This document shows, in pieces, positions 33,286 through 35,745 of a DNA stretch of 35,745 bases (position 1 is its first letter; each line of letters opens with the position of its first letter). The stretch is from Bdellovibrio sp. Its GTDB lineage: Bacteria; Bdellovibrionota; Bdellovibrionia; Bdellovibrionales; Bdellovibrionaceae. Under the pieces are notes generated by a model, which was not told the origin of the DNA, made no database searches, and worked only from the letters and a program-made list of their open reading frames with translations. Both the position numbers and the translations under genes were made by a program. The stretch spans positions 1 through 35,745 of the forward strand of contig JACMQO010000132.1 in assembly GCA_014376935.1 (NCBI GenBank), in the 5' to 3' direction.

Positions 33286-33831
33286 ATGAAAGACAATTTA
33301 AAAGTCATTCTTATAGATCACGATGATTCATTTACATTTAATCTTCGGCATTGGCTGTTTGATTTTGCGGATGAAGTTACCATCATTAATCATCGCGAAG
33401 TTTCAGAACAAAATTTTAGCCAGTTTGATTTAGTTGTGCTTTCACCGGGCCCTAAACACCCACAAGATTATCCGCATATTTTAACTTGGCTTAATAAAGT
33501 TTCGCCCGAAAAACCGATTTTCGGCGTGTGTTTGGGAATGCAGCTGATGACAATCTCTGCGGGTGGACAAGTGGAAAGTTATTCACCCCCCCTCCACGGA
33601 AAAACTTCTAATTTAATAAGCGGTAGTAACCTAAATAATTTAAAGGTCGCCAGATACCACTCTTTAAAATGTTCGGGACTAAAGCAATTTGACATATTGG
33701 CAGAAAGCGATGACCTACCCATGTGGATACAGCACCAAGAAAAGAAATGGATGGCTGTACAATTTCATCCTGAATCTTTCTTAACCGAAAATTCTGCACG
33801 ACTTCAGCACCATATAAAAGATTGGATCTAG
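33286..33831 (+). CDS. pabA: Aminodeoxychorismate synthase, glutamine amidotransferase subunit
   Basis: 181 residues. This is a class I amidotransferase with LIDHDDSFTFNL at the start, VLSPGPKHPQDYP, the nucleophile elbow FGVCLGMQLM (Cys82) and the catalytic His161/Glu163 in VQFHPESF. It is equivalent to PabA/TrpG. Pairing with a lysine-type PabB downstream argues for p-aminobenzoate over tryptophan synthesis, though some bacteria share one subunit. AGGAAA lies upstream of the ATG. One base separates its stop from pabB. Confidence 0.9.
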   Translation: MKDNLKVILIDHDDSFTFNLRHWLFDFADEVTIINHREVSEQNFSQFDLVVLSPGPKHPQDYPHILTWLNKVSPEKPIFGVCLGMQLMTISAGGQVESYSPPLHGKTSNLISGSNLNNLKVARYHSLKCSGLKQFDILAESDDLPMWIQHQEKKWMAVQFHPESFLTENSARLQHHIKDWI

Positions 33832-33832
33832 T

Positions 33833-34918
33833 ATGTTGCCAGTGATTTGTTTTTTTGAAAATGAAACTTATATTTATTCGACCGACTACGTTCTGCACTT
33901 ATGCCCTGACTCGATTTCGGCCACTGATTTTCTAAATCGGATTGAAAAAGAATTTGCCGACGAAATGAAAGTCGTTCAGGTCAATTTCGATGCCTACAAT
34001 TTCGAACCAACAAAGCATCAGACAAGACTTTACGAAAACAACAAAGCTTCTGTTTTTATTTTAAAAACATTCGAAATACTTTCTTTGACTGAAATTGCTT
34101 TAAAGCAAAAAGTAAATACTTCTTCGTCTGCCCCTTTTCAGTTACTAGTCACAAAAAATGAATTTTTAGAAAAAGTAATTCAAATTAAAGAAATGATTGC
34201 GGCCGGGCGCTTTTACCAAGTGAACCTGACATATGCATTTAAAGCTTTGTTAAAAACAAATCCGTTCGATTTCTTTTTAAATCATCAAGCCAACTACACC
34301 GGAAACTACAAAGCATTCTTGCCTTTTGCAAATCACAGCGTGATTAGCTTTTCTCCTGAATTGTTTCTAGAAAAAAAAGGTTTAACACTAAAAACCGAAC
34401 CTATTAAAGGTAGTATTTCAAAAAATGAAAACTCTGATACCGATCTTTTAAAAAGCGCCAAAGAACAGGCCGAGCTGTCAATGATCGTTGATTTACTAAG
34501 AAACGATTTAAATTCTTTAGAAACAAAATCATCGGCTCAAGTCACAAAGCACCGACAAGTGATGAATTTAAACTACATCCAACACACTTATTCAGAAGTA
34601 ACGATTCAAACTGAAAAAAATATGCCGTTTATTTTAGAAAAGATGATGCCCGGTGGATCGATTTCGGGCTGCCCTAAAAAAGAAAGTTTAATTGCGATCA
34701 GCGAACTTGAACCCACGGCACGCTCTATTTACACAGGTGGCATCGGTTTTTGGCAAAAGAATGACTTTAAATTGAATATTGCGATCAGAACCTTCGTTCA
34801 AACAGAAGAGGCTTATTATTACTTTGCCGGATGCGGAATTGTTTACGATTCAAATCCAGAAAAAGAATTTGAAGAGCTAATTAACAAAGCCGGGCGTTTA
34901 AATGTTCAGTACAAGTAA
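33833..34918 (+). CDS. pabB: Aminodeoxychorismate synthase component I
   Basis: 361 residues, shorter than E. coli PabB (453) because the N-terminal part is reduced. The chorismate-utilising core is complete: GRFYQVNLTYAF, VISFSPELFLEKK, TEPIKGSISK with the Lys192 that distinguishes PabB from anthranilate synthase, LSMIVDLLRNDL, MPGGSISGCPKKE and ELEPTARSIYTGGIGFW. It converts chorismate to 4-amino-4-deoxychorismate with ammonia from PabA. Its 3' end overlaps pabC by 17 bp. Confidence 0.92.
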   Translation: MLPVICFFENETYIYSTDYVLHLCPDSISATDFLNRIEKEFADEMKVVQVNFDAYNFEPTKHQTRLYENNKASVFILKTFEILSLTEIALKQKVNTSSSAPFQLLVTKNEFLEKVIQIKEMIAAGRFYQVNLTYAFKALLKTNPFDFFLNHQANYTGNYKAFLPFANHSVISFSPELFLEKKGLTLKTEPIKGSISKNENSDTDLLKSAKEQAELSMIVDLLRNDLNSLETKSSAQVTKHRQVMNLNYIQHTYSEVTIQTEKNMPFILEKMMPGGSISGCPKKESLIAISELEPTARSIYTGGIGFWQKNDFKLNIAIRTFVQTEEAYYYFAGCGIVYDSNPEKEFEELINKAGRLNVQYK

Positions 34919-35573
34919 TATTTTAGATACTTTACGTCTGGATTCGACTGGTTTCTTTCTTAAAGACCTACATGCCGAAAGAACTTTTGAGACCTATCAA
35001 ATTTTAGGTTTAAAAACAGATTTAAATTCAATTTTAAGAATTTATGATCAAGTAGAAGAGAAACTCATTAAAAATTTTCTAAAGCCGCAAAAGGTACGCT
35101 TAATTTTTAATGAAGCCACGCTTGATTACCATGTTCAAACTGAAAAATTAGATGCGATGTTAAATAATCCAATACGATTACAACTAACTACCATGGCTAC
35201 ACAAAAAGCTGGGATTGGGGCCGGAAATTATAAGTGGGAAGATCGTAGCTATTGGACACAATTACTAAGTCAAAAGCATGATAAAATTGACGATATTATA
35301 TCCATGAATACCAACAACGAAGTGACAGAAACCAGTCGATTCAACATTTTTATTTATTCGCCAGATCACGATGCTGTTTACACTCCCAATCTAGAAAGTG
35401 GCTGCATTAATGGCGTTTACCGCCGATTTATTTTTCAAACTCAGAAAATCGATCTGCCAAGCCTTGGTCGAAAATCCGTTTACGAAAAAACGCTGACCGC
35501 AAGCGACTTGAAGCAAGCAACGATTTTTGTCGCCAACTCGGTCCGCGGGGTGATTCGTGCGACTTTTATCTAA
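34902..35573 (+). CDS. pabC: Aminodeoxychorismate lyase (class IV PLP enzyme)
   Basis: 223 residues, compact. It resembles the PabC half of PabB-PabC fusions: ILDTLRLDSTGFFLKDLHAE, the PLP lysine probably Lys111 in AGNYKWEDRSYW, IDDIISMNTNNEVTETSRFN and the GCINGVYRRF segment. It releases pyruvate from aminodeoxychorismate to give p-aminobenzoate for folate. The start overlaps pabB. A branched-chain/D-amino-acid aminotransferase role is possible for the fold, but the operon context makes PabC the strong choice. Confidence 0.88.
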   Translation: MFSTSNILDTLRLDSTGFFLKDLHAERTFETYQILGLKTDLNSILRIYDQVEEKLIKNFLKPQKVRLIFNEATLDYHVQTEKLDAMLNNPIRLQLTTMATQKAGIGAGNYKWEDRSYWTQLLSQKHDKIDDIISMNTNNEVTETSRFNIFIYSPDHDAVYTPNLESGCINGVYRRFIFQTQKIDLPSLGRKSVYEKTLTASDLKQATIFVANSVRGVIRATFI

Positions 35574-35584
35574 AAGACATTCTG

Positions 35585-35745
35585 CTAAAATAAATTTTTA
35601 CAGCTCCGCATTGTCGGATTTTGATTCTCGATCGAATTAATCGATTCTAATAGAAGCCGAACGGCTTTAATTCGTGCCGCCTGCTTTGATTCGTAATTAA
35701 TCGTATCTAAACTATATAAGTTTTGATCCTGCAACAAAGCACTGA
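35585..35745 (-). CDS. 3' end of an unidentified minus-strand gene, cut by window edge
   Basis: A minus-strand frame is open from the window edge for 52 codons to a TAG at 35585-35587, while the other two minus frames hit stops within 13 codons. The visible end reads LLQDQNLYSLDTINYESKQA, then RIKAVRLLLESINSIENQ, and ends MRSCKNLF. It looks helical and hydrophilic; no family is recognised. It is convergent with pabC, with 11 bp between the stops. Confidence 0.5.
   Translation of the reverse strand, partial: SALLQDQNLYSLDTINYESKQAARIKAVRLLLESINSIENQNPTMRSCKNLF

Noticed and set aside
33608-33898. Minus-strand 96-codon frame over the pabA end
   Set aside because: It lies antisense to the conserved pabA active-site region (FHPES) and has no family resemblance.
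33833-34918. Anthranilate synthase (TrpE) instead of PabB
   Set aside because: The motif TEPIKGS has the PabB lysine, where TrpE has PIAGT, and a PabC-type gene follows; no trp gene is nearby.

Overview
The window looks like chromosomal core-plus-accessory DNA of a low-GC Gram-negative bacterium, most likely a relative of Bdellovibrio/Pseudobdellovibrio (Bdellovibrionota). This placement is inferred, not proven. It rests on outer-membrane lipoproteins, an MltF-type lytic transglycosylase, TrmFO, a secreted S1/P1-type nuclease beside a nucleoside importer, and an exported beta-propeller protein with an N-terminal FQNC motif next to a TPR/winged-helix protein. No rRNA, tRNA, CRISPR, phage or insertion sequence was recognised. 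Coding density is high, with many 1-17 bp gene overlaps.

Layout. 1-3056 (-): tricorn-type protease, cut by the window edge, with a hairpin over its ribosome-binding site. 3151-3912 (-): Crp/Fnr-family regulator. 3913-4127: divergent control region dominated by a 55-bp palindrome. 4128-8483 (+): BMP-type nucleoside ABC importer (binding protein, double ATPase, two permeases), followed at 8571-9674 by an exported zinc nuclease. A two-way terminator separates this from a minus-strand operon (13955 to 9751) of a TPR/winged-helix protein, an exported propeller protein and a GyrI-like domain protein. Next come a SAM methyltransferase, a DUF721/DciA-like protein, trmFO, a large phospholipase D-like lipoprotein, mltF, the glmU-glmS operon (UDP-GlcNAc supply for wall and LPS), and an HAD phosphatase overlapping a histidine kinase, followed by an NtrC-type response regulator.

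The most unusual part is 28602-32827 (-). A 1035-residue protein carries a complete OvoA-like sulfoxide-synthase module (DinB-type iron site plus FGE-sulfatase fold). Where OvoA normally has its methyltransferase, it carries a full-length group II PLP-dependent decarboxylase. Its stop codon overlaps the start of a class V PLP enzyme resembling EgtE-type C-S lyases. Together they suggest an operon for a decarboxylated thiol-imidazole (5-thiohistamine-like) instead of ovothiol. The chemistry is inference; the domain architecture is read directly from the sequence.

Divergent from it lies a pabA-pabB-pabC operon for p-aminobenzoate (folate), preceded by a possible 35-residue small ORF and a long inverted repeat. 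The window ends in the 3' end of an unidentified minus-strand gene. Several genes (the OvoA-like fusion, mltF) have promoter-like boxes so close to the start codon that leaderless transcripts are likely.
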